DNA of 64,000 nt from Laburnicola sp. R22_1 (taxonomy: Eukaryota; Ascomycota; Dothideomycetes; Pleosporales; Didymosphaeriaceae), in contig JACONQ010000004.1 of assembly GCA_014281115.1 (NCBI GenBank), positions 620,001-684,000 on the forward strand. The letters run 5' to 3'. The notes under the pieces are model-generated. The model was not told the DNA's origin and made no database searches. It saw only the letters and a program-made list of their open reading frames with translations. Positions within the stretch are counted from its first letter, which is position 1. The number at the start of each line of letters is the position of its first letter. Positions 12,871 to 23,623 of the stretch are shown piece after piece. The position numbers and the translations under genes were made by a program.

Positions 12871-12969
12871 TAAAACTTTCACTAATTCGACCGCCTATAG
12901 ATAGCGTCTTAAGAAAGGAGTAGATATTATGTTGCTGTCTACGGCTAAAGAAATTTAATCTTAGTATAA

Positions 12970-13247
12970 TGTAAGGGCGGTACACGGCCTTATAGGGCAA
13001 ACCTCTTAGGGACAGCTAGTATAGTTAAAAGAGATAACTAAATTAAGACTATACTAAGATAGGGAATAAGAAAGAAAACTAGGAGGCCCTTACTTATATA
13101 GTAGGCGGCGTAGGGCATAGGCCCACGCGAACTACGCACTAACACTAACTAGGAAAGGCGCCTTATATAAGGTAAAAGGCGCTATTAGGGTGTAAAAGGA
13201 AAGGTAATGGTAAATAACTAGTAGAAAGGTAGCCACGAACCGTTACA
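12970..13247 (-). repeat. 5' LTR of element B
   Basis: 278 bp, TG...CA, partner of 2709-2986. Immediately after it on the plus strand the RNase H reading of gypsy A resumes (LDYRVLE, ITTKXLNW). Confidence 0.9.
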
Positions 13248-15797
13248 TATTAGACTATAGGGTATTAGAATAGTTTATAACTACTAAATAGCTTAACTGG
13301 CAGTAAGTACGCTAGGCTAAGTTTTTGTCTAAGTTTAACTTTAAGATTACGTATTATCTGGGTAAGTAAGGCGGTAAGCCGGATTTACTTACCTGCTGCC
13401 TAGGCGATCTACTATAGGATGTCCACGATAATCGCCTCTAGTACTAATTGTAGATAATACTTACGCCTAATTATATTAAATCTACTCTACTAGCAGTTAC
13501 ATCCAAATCTACCCTACTAGTAGTTATACCTAAACCTATCCCTATAATAGTTATATTACTAACTAAGCGACCTGCTAAAGGCGCGTTGCATACTATATAC
13601 TTAGCCTATATAATACTTAGCTTAGAGAAATTAGTTATAGCTTTGGCAGTAATGCTATACTAATTAAGTAAGAAGATTGCTATAGATAGAATAGTTAAAA
13701 GTAACTCTCTAGAGAGTTGCGAGGGTTGGCTACTAGGATAGGCAGTTAATTTAGATAAGAATCCCTCTATATAGAGTTACGTTAGGTTAGTTAACCGCCT
13801 AAAATAAGCTATTACTAAGGATGCTATTCTATAGTAGATTATTAAGGCAAAATAGAATAGTATATAATACTTGCCTATAGTAGTAATTTATAATTATAGT
13901 GTTAAGGTTAAGCTCTAGAACTGCTCTATAACAAATAGCCTAGTCTACTACTATAACTAGATTTTTGTCTCTTTTAGCAACGCTGTGCGTATAGACGTTA
14001 TATAATTCTATTATAAACCTTCTAGAGTAGGTTATGCTAGCAAACGCGGCACGTATTATAAAGTTAGCCAGCACTACTTCTAGTCTAGTATAATAGACTT
14101 AGTTACTTAATACACTTGCGACTATATTACTTATTAGCGGTCTAAGCCTTTTAAGAAGTATAAATAGAGTTTGCTATATCTATTGCCTATGTCTAAGCAA
14201 TTCTAGTTAGATATTTCTATTAACTTTATTACGCTGTTGCCAGAATATATATAGGGTGGAGTTATCTATTATTATATTATAGTTATAGTTAACCGCCTGT
14301 CTAAATAGTATAAATATATTGCGCTACTATTACTAAATATAAAAGTTGTTATCTAAGTCTTTATTAAGTATATCTAGCGTAAGAAAGAATTTTCTAACAC
14401 TATTGTTTCTAACCGCAGAGCTTAGTTCTTATCCTATTTTTAGAAAGAACTTTATAGGAGTGTTAGTACACGCCTAGCTCTTATAATAGTATTTTACCTA
14501 GAGGGTAATAGTTAGACTAAGATTATAAATACCGTCCTTAAAGCGTACCCATAGTGTTATATTAACTATATATAGAATAACTAGGTTAACTAGCTACCTA
14601 TCGCGTAGCTTATAACTAACTATAAGAAAAATGTGTCTATGAGCGTCGCGCTACTTCTTACGACAAAGGGCTATCTTTTATAATAAGGCTTTAAGCCTAT
14701 TACTCTAATTATAGTAATAGAGTGTTATAAGAAGCTATAACGCGAGGACGCCTAATATATAGTTTAATATATTAAGGATATTATACGCTTTATAAATAAG
14801 AATCTAGCCTAAGTCTAGTTAAAGATAGAGTTTTATGCGAATAAGGGATAACAGCCCGCGCTAGCATACAAAGTCAGTAATATAGTTTATCTTAACGCCT
14901 GTAATATACTCTTGCTACGCCCTAGCAAGGGCCTAGACGTTAAAAACTTAGGTCTATTTTTAATAGCTAAAGTTTTTAACAATTATACGTACTAACTTAA
15001 GCTGCTAACTAGCTACTATAACATCTATCTATGGTTTCACGCCTGGCTACTATATAACGCTCCCCACGCTATTTACTTACTTAATAAGGAGGGTATAGTT
15101 GCAATAAATGCGCCTATTATTTCTTTAGTAGAATTATAGGATTATTACGTCGACTTTATTATAGATAGTAAGATTAACTGCCATTATAAGAATCCTTTAA
15201 TAAGTAATAAGGAACTACTTATATATAAAGTTAGGTATAAAAACTCTCCTAGATAAAACGCTAATCCTAAGTAGCAACTATATATAGATATGCTAGGTTG
15301 CGAGAAGGCTATGGAGGGGTACTATCGCAATAATAATAGTAAGCCGGGTTTACACGCACTATATAAGAACCTGGCGTTATATAAGGACCTTATAGTAATG
15401 TACCTAAGGGACAATAGAGTAGAGGACCCCGAGCTTTTAGCCTCTACGTACGTACACGCGTGGGATTAAGGTACCTCTTAAGACAATTTTATACCGCAAA
15501 GCTGCCAGAATAGGCATATGGCGCGCTCGCTATTTAGATCTTTTAAATAACCTTTTTGGGTAACATGTCTCTCTCTAGGCTACGCCTAATAGAGACGCCT
15601 AGGTTGTCTTGTTATTTTAGACGTAACCACTATAACGTGCAACAAAGAGAGCGCTTACTTTACTAGCTTATATACTAGGGAAAATTATTTATAATAATAG
15701 TTCATAATAGTTTATAATAAATCCTAGTAATTTATAGTATTTATTAAGTTATACAATTAGCGCCTTTAATATATTTTTGCCTTACTAGAGCTAAGAC
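13248..15797 (+). pseudogene. Gypsy A polyprotein, second part: RNase H end, integrase, chromodomain
   Basis: Continues the frame interrupted at 2708. RNase H end and spacer: ITTKXLNWQ, AKFLSKFNFKITYYLG. The integrase core at about 14180-14600 shows LDISINFITLLPE and VIVNRLSK (family VVDR, Asp to Asn), then a YHPETDG-like motif degraded to FYLEGNS. At about 15130-15330 a chromodomain-like segment reads DYYVDFIIDSKI, YKVRYKNSPR. The tail (KPGLHALYKNLALYKDL) fits the family. Inactive by stops and Asp loss. Confidence 0.87.
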
Positions 15798-15815
15798 TTT
15801 TAGAGGGGGGGGGGG
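15798..15815 (+). other. Polypurine tract of gypsy A
   Basis: A purine-rich run with eleven consecutive G bases, three bases before the TG of the 3' LTR. It confirms the plus orientation of A. Confidence 0.8.
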
Positions 15816-15818
15816 TAA

Positions 15819-16012
15819 TGTTAGAGATTACTACCTATTAGCCCATTAGACCTCTAGTCGACCGGATGTTAATCTAACCCAGTTAGCCTAACATTAATCC
15901 GGCCCTACGCACTAGTCCTAATAGGTAGTACTAGCGCGCCCTTAGGGCTACTACTATACAGATAGTATGCGGCACCTAGTATCCTCATTATAGTAATTTA
16001 ACCTATTTAACA
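15819..16012 (+). repeat. Probable 3' LTR of gypsy A
   Basis: About 194 bp beginning TGTTAGAGATTACTACC right after the polypurine tract and ending CTATTTAACA, giving TGTTA...TAACA termini. The end is inferred from these termini only, since the partner LTR lies outside the window. Confidence 0.55.
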
Positions 16013-17790
16013 ATTAAGCCTAATTGCTTTCTTATAGTAGCGTCCCTTATACTACTATCTTTTATTATAAGAATAGTTAACGCTTACTAATAAAAGAGAA
16101 AGCCTAAAGCTAACAATATCTTACCCTATAGAAGGAAAAAGCCCTTATTAAGTTTCTCTTATAGATATCTAATCTTAGACAACCTATATAAGTAAAGTAT
16201 ATTCTCTTACTAGCCTTCTGTGTTATTCGCTAGCGACCTATAGCATATAGACTACCTTAATCTCTATATAAGAAATAGCTAAAAGCTTTTAAACAGTGTT
16301 ATCTAAATATTAAAGCAAGACAAGTTAGTGTGCTAGAATAGAACCGCTATATAAAGAATACCTATAGAAAGATAATATACTAGTATAAGGTTATTAAAAG
16401 GGTATTATATAATCTAGCTATTCTCTAAAAGAATATCTATAATATAGATAAGACTAGTATAATACTATTAATACTAGACTCTATTAAAGTCCTTATAGGT
16501 AAGAATAATATATAAAAGTATAGAGGTGCTTATATAAAGCGCATAATAGTAGCTATAATTAAATATATTAGTGCTAATAGTAGGTATTTAAACCCTATAA
16601 TTATCTAGCTAGCTAGCATCTACTAAAGTAATTAGACTATATTTAAGACCCCTAGATAGCAGTGTGCATTATCTAACTTAGGATTTACTAACTCTTATAT
16701 TAGTCTTAAATAGCTTAAGCGTATTTTTAACCCTAAAACTAAAGAACAAGCTAACTAGAAACTCTAGGTGCTATTCTATAATAGCTTTAGGATGCATAAT
16801 ACTCCTAAAATCCTAGAGTTCTATTTTGCAAAGAATATTATACTATATTTTCCTTCTTATATATCTTATAAGCTTTAGCCCTGTAATATAGCTGCGTTTG
16901 CTTTATTAAAGGCTGCCTATTATAATTAGGTTAAATAACTAGAGCGAGGTGGCCTTAATATAATAGGTAAAGAGTATTTTACCTCCCTATAAAGTCTAGC
17001 AAGGCTAAGAGCATTTACGCTAAGAAACATTAAGTCTGGCTTCGCTACAACTGGCCTGTTTTTATTTAATCTAGATAGAGTAATTAGGACTATGCCAACC
17101 CCCCCCGCTGAACTAACTATCCCTTAAGCCAATCTGCAAGACGCACTTCTGCAATCGCCAGTTACACTAGTATTAGCAGAGGGTCTTATATCACTGCAGA
17201 ATGTGATTATTAAGTAGGATACTTATGCGCTTAACGACGTAAGTAAAAAGGGCTTACAAAGACACTTAGAGAAGTTCACCAAAGCCGTTTAATTATCCTT
17301 TGCTAAGGCTGTCCTCTAGCAGAACTATATTCGCCTCATGTTAGCAATTAACAACGAAGCCAAGGTGCGAAGATCAACCAAACCAGTGGTTCTAGGAACG
17401 GCGAAGGGATCGGCGAGGGTCATGAGTTATGCAGAGCTTGAAGAAGCCCGAGCAAAGCGTGCTGAGCAAGACGCTGCGAAGGAAGCTAAAGGCAAGGGAA
17501 AACGTGGTCAAAAGCGTAAGAACCCGGCGACACCGGAGGCAGTAGAAGACAACACGAATAAGGTGAAACGTAGGCGGAAACGCAGGATTACTGCAACAGA
17601 GACCGAGGTGGATGCAGGGGCCAAGAAGGTACGTATGAGCAAAGTCCTAAAGCCAGCACAACACTCAATCAAGCAGATTATGCAGGACGAGAATGTGCAG
17701 GATGAAAATGTGCAGGATGAAGATGCTCAGGATGGAGATGCGCAGGATGCGTCAGAACCCTTGGCAATCCCAGTAGCGAAGATGTGGTAG
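16013..17790 (+). pseudogene. Pg2: pogo-type transposase remnant, 3' part unmutated
   Basis: One frame can be followed from about 16090 to TAG at 17790: QYLTLXKEKALIKFLL, then IKARQVSVLEXNRY, YNIDKTSIILLIL (family YNMDETG), KLXPCNIAAFALLKAAY (family PCDVAVFAPLK), AFTLRNIKSGFATTGLF, and a Lys/Arg-rich tail (GKGKRGQKRKN). The first 1.1 kb is heavily RIP-mutated with catalytic positions changed. From about 17100, and fully from 17338, the sequence is open with ordinary composition. The N-terminus and 5' inverted repeat are missing, perhaps because gypsy A inserted there. The open tail (17338-17790, 150 codons) is not an independent gene. Confidence 0.85.
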
Positions 17791-18077
17791 CGGAGGGTGT
17801 GAATATTTCAACGCAGGAGAGACAGTCATTTAGTACATACTATGGACCATGAAACGTCGAGACGTTGTCAATTTGCTATGCAGGGAAGGGTCGCCCGGTC
17901 GGCACCACCGATCGGAGTGATTGCCGGTTCTGGCTAGTACGGAACAGCTAGGCTTGGTTACGTTCGTGTATCGCTAAAAATAGTAGCGATCCCCGCACTG
18001 CTGCTGTCTGCCCAGACTACCCTTTTAATAGATTAACGCATGTAGACGACAAAGCAACAAGGCTTGCCCACTGGTAA
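17791..18077. other. Probable 3' end of Pg2 and spacer to the CorA-like gene
   Basis: Non-RIP sequence with no recognised coding frame. A short hairpin (ATCGCTA ... TAGCGAT, about 17971-17991) may lie near the lost terminal repeat of Pg2. The border between transposon and host gene promoter could not be placed. Confidence 0.45.
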
Positions 18078-18152
18078 AATACCTCAAAGTCCGCTGCTTA
18101 TTCTTTTGATTCTTATCGTACAGTCCATTTTTATAAGAGTCTAGAGGAAGCA

Positions 18153-19914
18153 ATGCTCGGACTGCAACGGCAGAAAGTGCTGGACGAGTGCAAATGGGCA
18201 CCTGGAGAAGGACAGCTTCGGTATATCGAAGCCCGGACTTTTGCAAATACAGGTAATTTTATTAAACGCGACCTCAGAATTACCTTGTTTGTACTAGTAC
18301 ACTAATCTGAGAGAGTATAGTAAATAAAATAACATCCGAAAATTATGAGGAGGGAGATCTGAGCAACCAAGATGTAGATGACTGGCTACACCAAAAGGGC
18401 CGCTTCGCCCGACCAACTGCTTCTCGTCTCGGAAAGAAGGAGGGCAGCATTAGATTGCTCATTTGTGAGCGATTTGGTTTCCATCCTCTCGAGTTCGGCT
18501 TAAGCAAGGCCTCTTTGTTAGCTATTGAAAGCGAACTGGGTCTACCGACTGAAATGCTTCCATTGTTTAAGTTCAATGGAGGCGGACATTCCTACTATCT
18601 TCGTCCATCGGCTCCTCATGATCAAATACCAGAACAGCTCGGTAAGGGCAAAATATCGCCAGTTTTATATTCGGAACATCTAACATGAAGTTAGTAATTA
18701 CGATCAAGGTTCCACAAATGTACCAGGTTGCGAATTACGGCCTCTGCTTAACGCACTCATTCAAAACACATGTCACATTCGGCTTCATGTTCGGCTGGAA
18801 TATGATCAATGACGAGAGTTGGGACAGGTGCATGAATATAAAGCGCCCTGGATATATAAAGCCGCATGGTCCCCGGATTAGCGAGCTCATCAAATCGGAG
18901 ATTTCGAATTGGAGGCATCCACTACTGTTACCAGTAATTCTATTCGAAGACCACATCTACAATGCGGATAGATACAAAGGATTCGATCTCTCGCCTAGAA
19001 CAACAAGGCTGGAAGAGCAACTTGGAGTTACAAAAGCCGGACGAAACGTCAGCTCCTCAAGATCATTCGATTTTGGAGCACAGAGTCGAAACATGACAAC
19101 TGAAAAGCGCTTCGAGATCATCACTGACATCAACACTATTGTTACCGAGGTGGTCACTTTCACTGGCAACTTAAAATGGGACAATAGATACTGCCAGTTC
19201 CTCCGAGATATCTCAAAAGACATCCGAGAGTTCACTGAATTGACGCAAGGTAGAGAGCCAAACTTGGAGAGCACTATTGAGACCTTGGCCACTCTTGTTG
19301 TCTCTATTTTAGAACACGCGGAGGCAATTAAGGCCAGACTGGATATACAACTTGATGTGGTAAGAGACTCAGTTTCTTTAACAATGGATTTAAGTTTTAA
19401 CTAGCTGCTGTAGTTGTACAACCTGGTCGCCCAGATAGACAGCAACGTCAATGCCACGATCGCGGCAACTACTGGGCTCGATAGTGTTGCAATGAAAGCG
19501 CTTGCTTTTGTTACCACTCTCTTCTTGCCTCCAACTTTCATAGCTGTACGTATGTTTCATCCTAGGGCTAAAAATATGAAGCTAATGGATCTGTTTACCA
19601 AAAAGACCCTGTTCAGTATGTCAATATTCGATTGGCAGGCTGATGGTAAAGCACAATCATCAAATCCAAATGAAGGAACTAAGGTTGTCTCTAAACATTT
19701 TTGGATGTACTGGGTGATCAGTGTGCCTTTGACCATCGTAGTGCTTTTGACTTGGCGTATATGGTGGCATCGGGAAAAGAACCATTATCGACAGAAGTAC
19801 CCTCATGTCAAGCTGGATAGCTTTTTCGCAGATATGGACTCGAATGTCTTGAAGAGATTGATTAAAAAGATGTGGAAACCAAAAAAGGTGGAGGACATCG
19901 AAGAATTAAACTAG
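18153..19914 (+). CDS. CorA-like (Mg2+ transporter family) two-TM membrane protein, spliced
   Basis: The only apparently intact gene. Proposed exons: 18153-18252, 18321-18641, 18695-19359, 19414-19545, 19606-19914, giving 508 residues. Introns 18642-18694, 19360-19413 and 19546-19605 start GTAAGG, GTAAGA and GTACGT and end AG. Removing them deletes two stops and a frame change and restores family-like joints (IQLDV/LYNLVAQ, FIA/TLFSMSIFDW). The first intron (18253-18320) could instead end at 18311; both keep the frame. Residues 363-410 (LYNLVAQIDSN..., KALAFVTTLFLPPTFIA) and 438-460 (FWMYWVISVPLTIVVLL) are the C-terminal CorA-type membrane hairpin. The canonical GMN motif is absent, as in many fungal CorA-like proteins, so ion transport is inferred only. 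The start is uncertain: the frame is open upstream to 18078 without an ATG, so an upstream exon is possible. Base use is normal, unlike all neighbours. Confidence 0.82.
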
Positions 19915-20500
19915 AGCACTGTATTAGTCCTTTCAATTTCTCTATCAACTGTTAATGGCACCTACATCTAGGTCGATCGTTTTATATATAGAACACTGCA
20001 AGTAGATCGTAATGGAGAGCCACAGCGATTGCACTTCAACGGGCACACGCTATAGGAAGGCTCCACGTGATCCCTTTAGCACACTAACACGAAGTAGGAA
20101 AGACCCTTACCGAGATAACTGTGCGGTGGGAACAAATCGAAGTGCAAAACCTAGAAACCGATTTTGCTAGCGATTGTAAAGAGTCCCCCTCGCCAACGCT
20201 AAAACAGATACCAGAAAATGCTATATTTAGAACTTGCTGTTGTCGGGAAATGGGAATTAGAAAACCGAACTGGGGTTAAAAACGGGAACTAGAAACGTGT
20301 CTTAGAAGGAGTAGCTAGGGTTAAGAACAGGGACTAGTAACTGCCCCTGTGACCTGCTTTGGGGCTACGGCTTAGCGCATCTCGAAATAGAATGCTAACC
20401 TCCCTGGTGTAAGAATCACTACCTCCCAAAGAAACAAGAGGTAACCTCCCCACTTGTGTGGCGAAGGACCCCTGTGTCCTAAAGAAAATAATAGGTACTT
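19915..20500. other. Non-RIP intergenic sequence downstream of the CorA-like gene
   Basis: Ordinary composition, no open frame or RNA gene recognised. Diverged direct repeats of the form GGGGTTAAAAACGGGAACTAG occur at about 20270-20340. RIP-type composition resumes near 20490. Confidence 0.5.
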
Positions 20501-20861
20501 TAACTTTACAGTAACATTAATCTATGCACTCTCTTTTATTCCTACTAATAAATTATAATACTTATACTTACGTAATATTTAAGCTATATAGCCTATCGCA
20601 CCTAAAAATTACCTAAGGGTAGTTATCCTATACACTATTTAGCGCTTAACATGCCTTAGCCCTACAACACTATTTTAGTTATAATAATACTATCTTACTT
20701 TTTTACTAGATAAGAATAAGTATATATTAGCCTATAGAGTATATTATACCTCTCTATAGTATTCTAAGGTACTATCTATTATAAGCGTAGTGTAAAACGC
20801 ATGTCTATTATAGAGATTAGTATATATAGTAGGCTAGAATTACTAAAGTAGATATTATTAA
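20501..20861. other. RIP-degraded AT-rich sequence
   Basis: No recognisable element; TpA-rich with stops in all frames. Confidence 0.5.
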
Positions 20862-21426
20862 GAAAAAATTTATGTGTATATAAGTACCTAGCGCATCTAA
20901 GCGGCTCTATATAAGGCTACATACACCTATACACTAAATATACTTAGAGCGCACTAGTAATACTACTTTTTTTCTTAGTGTGCGTATGCGTAAGATTATA
21001 TAAGGATGCGCACCTATACTACTAGTACACCTAGAGTAGCTAGAGCAGCTAGGGTAGCTTAGGTGCCTATTCTACCTATAAAATACTAATTAATAAGGAA
21101 ATAAAGCTCTTTAATTAGCTAAAACTTAAAAAAAAGCTTAGTAAGCTACTTAGTAAGCTGCTTAGCAAGCTTTTAAAAAAAAGATTTCTTAAAGTATAAC
21201 ATATTCTATTAGTAGCCCGAACAGATTAGTCCGCCAGATAGTTTTTGCTAAGACTATAACACTTTACTATAAATTATAATATCTTAATAACATAATACGT
21301 TATTATCTAATTAAAAAGGCAGAATTAAGCTTGCCCTTTACACCTATTAGAATAAGCAAATTTTAAGCCTATAACGTAGTACTATAGTATATAATATTCT
21401 AAAGTCTATACTAAGTAATTAAATTA

Positions 21427-23623
21427 ACATATTCTATCAGTAGGCCGGACAGATTAGTCCGCCGAACAGTTTTTCTTGGCAACTTCGAGGTCCCTCATAA
21501 CTCATTATAGAACACCACCAACATTACTTTATAGTGACTCATAATAACCTACTATAACTTACAATATACCAAGTTACTATTTAATCTACTTTTTACGTCG
21601 TGCAGCCTCTTTGCGCGGCTGCTGCAGCCGCGCAAAGCTAAGGAGTCTTTCTTGGCAGTACGAACTTACAACAAGACTCCCTATAATATACGATATATTA
21701 TCTACCATACTATACGTAGGCAATATATAGTATACTTATTATAATTCGCAGTGAAGCATACTATATCTTAAGTAGTACTTTATCTAATTTTTAGTCACTA
21801 AGTGCGTACTATTGCAAGATGAAGTTAACCCGTCATTTTTGGCCTTATAGTAACCTATAATAAAATCACTCTGATATACTATTAACACTATCTGAAAATA
21901 AGCCGCTAAGGGTAACATCTAACTCCTCCTCTATCTCTTTATCTATCTAACAGGTCCTTGCGTTGTGCCTAGGCTCTCCGCACCTCCCACAGCGGCGTTG
22001 TGTTAAGGGACCTGCCTCTCCCTCACCACTACCTCGCGCCCTTTTTGACAACTTCACCCTAATAGAAGGGCTTTTTACTCCTAAATCTGCTCCCTAAGTA
22101 AAGCCTAGCGTCCTACCTTTCTGAATGCGCTTTCTTTTACGCGTTTTTCGCTTCGTTAGAACCTTAATTTGCTCCTTAAGTTCCTTAATGCGGGTCTCTT
22201 AAAGTACACTATAGTAGAGCATAAGTTTAGCACCTTTTATGAGCTGTAAGTAGCTCGATTTAGCATTAGGTGGAGACCGAATAAAAGAGTCGCGTACGAG
22301 CTTTGACTGGGATCCAAACTCGAGGGTATTGCTTGGGGTCCTAGCTTGCCATAGTGTATCTGGTGGGGTACCCTGAGGTGGAGTGTGAATACGCACATCA
22401 AGGCGATCTACCACCACTAACGCATTTAAAGGAACAAGCCTAGAGCCCTTAAAGGCTTTCTTATAGTTTTCTAGTATAAATATATTAAAAAACGCGTTGC
22501 AAAAGGCTAGTAGGAAGCCTTCTTTGTTAATATAAAAGACGCGTTGGCGCGCCAAGTCCCGCACGCGCTGGGAGTACTTTAGCTTTAGTGGCGCGAAACA
22601 GACCATATTAAGCGGCTAGAGGATATGAGATAAGTGCGCTGGCATATAGAGTGTTAGGATCTTCTATTCTAGGCAATAATCCTTAAAATCCTAGGAGTGG
22701 TGGCTCTTATAGCCGTCTAGAATAAGTAACCTCTATAACCCCACTATACACGGCCTTGTATACGCGTCAAAGTGCTTTAACCACGCGACACCAAGCTCGT
22801 TGTTAGTCCAGCCGGTCTTAGAGACTAAGAGCTTCCAATTGCGGGGGATACTGGTCTCCTTATACTACGCTAAGATGTGGACTCGCCCTTTGTAGATAAT
22901 AAAGGGCGGGGCAGCATACCTAGCAGCGCAAATACTCTAAATTACTGTGACCTACTTGTAGTTGCCTAGCTAAACAAGCGTAGGTTAAGAACGTCTTTCT
23001 AAACCAGTTACAACCTTTATTAAGCCAATAACTCCTATCTAGAAGCCTGTCTTATTGAAGTTATAGATGTCTTTATCCTGCACTCTATACTTGGCTTTTG
23101 TGTCCTCCACTAGCTAAAACCACGCGTTTATAACCTCTAGGTCTTCCTATTGTATCCTCTATTAGTCCTTCGCTTAATTAAAAGCCATTTTAAGCTTAGG
23201 TACGCGCTTTACAAAGCGCTAAGCCTAGCATTGTTCTATAGGGTCTCTGTGCCGCGCAGCTAGTAGTTTGTTGGCCATATCTTCTACCTCACCTAGCTAG
23301 GGTGCAAATCCTCGCGAATCTAGGTTAAGGATATACTGTATAAGCGTCTGCTCTTTAGTTGTGGTAAGCTTTGCCATGCCTAATTGTATATCTGCTTAGG
23401 CGGTGATTCCGTTAATTCGATCGCTTAGTGTAGACTTTGGGATATTATATGCTGTAGCAGCGCGTCGCAGGCTTGAAATTTGCTTATTCTAATAGGCGTG
23501 AAGGGCAAGCTTAATTCTGCCTTCTTAATTAGATAATAACGCGTTGTGTTGTTAAGACATTATGATTTATAGTAAAGTGTTGTAGTCTTGGCAAAAACTG
23601 TCCGGGCTACTAATAGAATATGT
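21427..23623 (-). mobile_element. Pogo-type transposon Pg4 (inner, inverted relative to Pg3)
   Basis: 2197 bp with imperfect inverted ends (ACATATTCTATCAGTAGG at left; ACATATTCTATTAGTAGC at right, complement) and TA duplications at 21425-21426 and 23624-23625. It is inserted within the 5' part of Pg3, a member of the same family, in opposite orientation. Confidence 0.9.
21866..23560 (-). pseudogene. Pg4 transposase (pogo/Fot1 DDE with C-terminal zinc knuckle)
   Basis: About 565 codons from ATG (complement of 23558-23560) to TGA (21866-21868). Recognisable blocks: ILNLDSRGFAP, DIYNFNKTGF (first acidic site changed, family FDETGF), LLILDGYKSHHS (second Asp kept), SHILXPLNMVCFAPLK (third Asp to Asn), and a C-terminal RRCGRCGEPRHNARTC, a C-x2-C-x4-H-x4-C knuckle. 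The C-terminal 135 codons (22199-22606) are open. Stops elsewhere are TAG/TAA. Catalytic loss makes it inactive. Confidence 0.88.

Larger units (their letters stand above)
2709..13247 (-). mobile_element. LTR retrotransposon B (Ty3/gypsy, chromodomain type)
   Basis: A complete but dead element of about 10.5 kb, 2.1 kb of it the later pogo insertion Pg1. The two 278-bp LTRs (TG...CA) lie at 2709-2986 and 12970-13247. The polypurine tract beside the left LTR and the order gag-PR-RT-RNaseH-IN-chromodomain fix the orientation as minus. It sits in the RNase H of gypsy A. The flanking five bases (TCTTG and TATTA) match at 3 of 5, as expected for an old duplication. No tRNA primer-binding site was recognised beside the 5' LTR. 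Confidence 0.88.

Noticed and set aside
17338..17790. Independent gene encoding a basic nuclear-type protein
   Set aside because: The reading frame continues upstream into a degraded pogo transposase, of which this is the usual Lys/Arg-rich tail.
18025..18246. Minus-strand open frame of 73 codons
   Set aside because: It overlaps exon 1 of the CorA-like gene and has no family-like sequence.
18343..19292. Several minus-strand open frames (18343-18576, 18735-18956, 18957-19292)
   Set aside because: They overlap the exons of the CorA-like gene, whose plus-strand frame has clear family similarity and introns.
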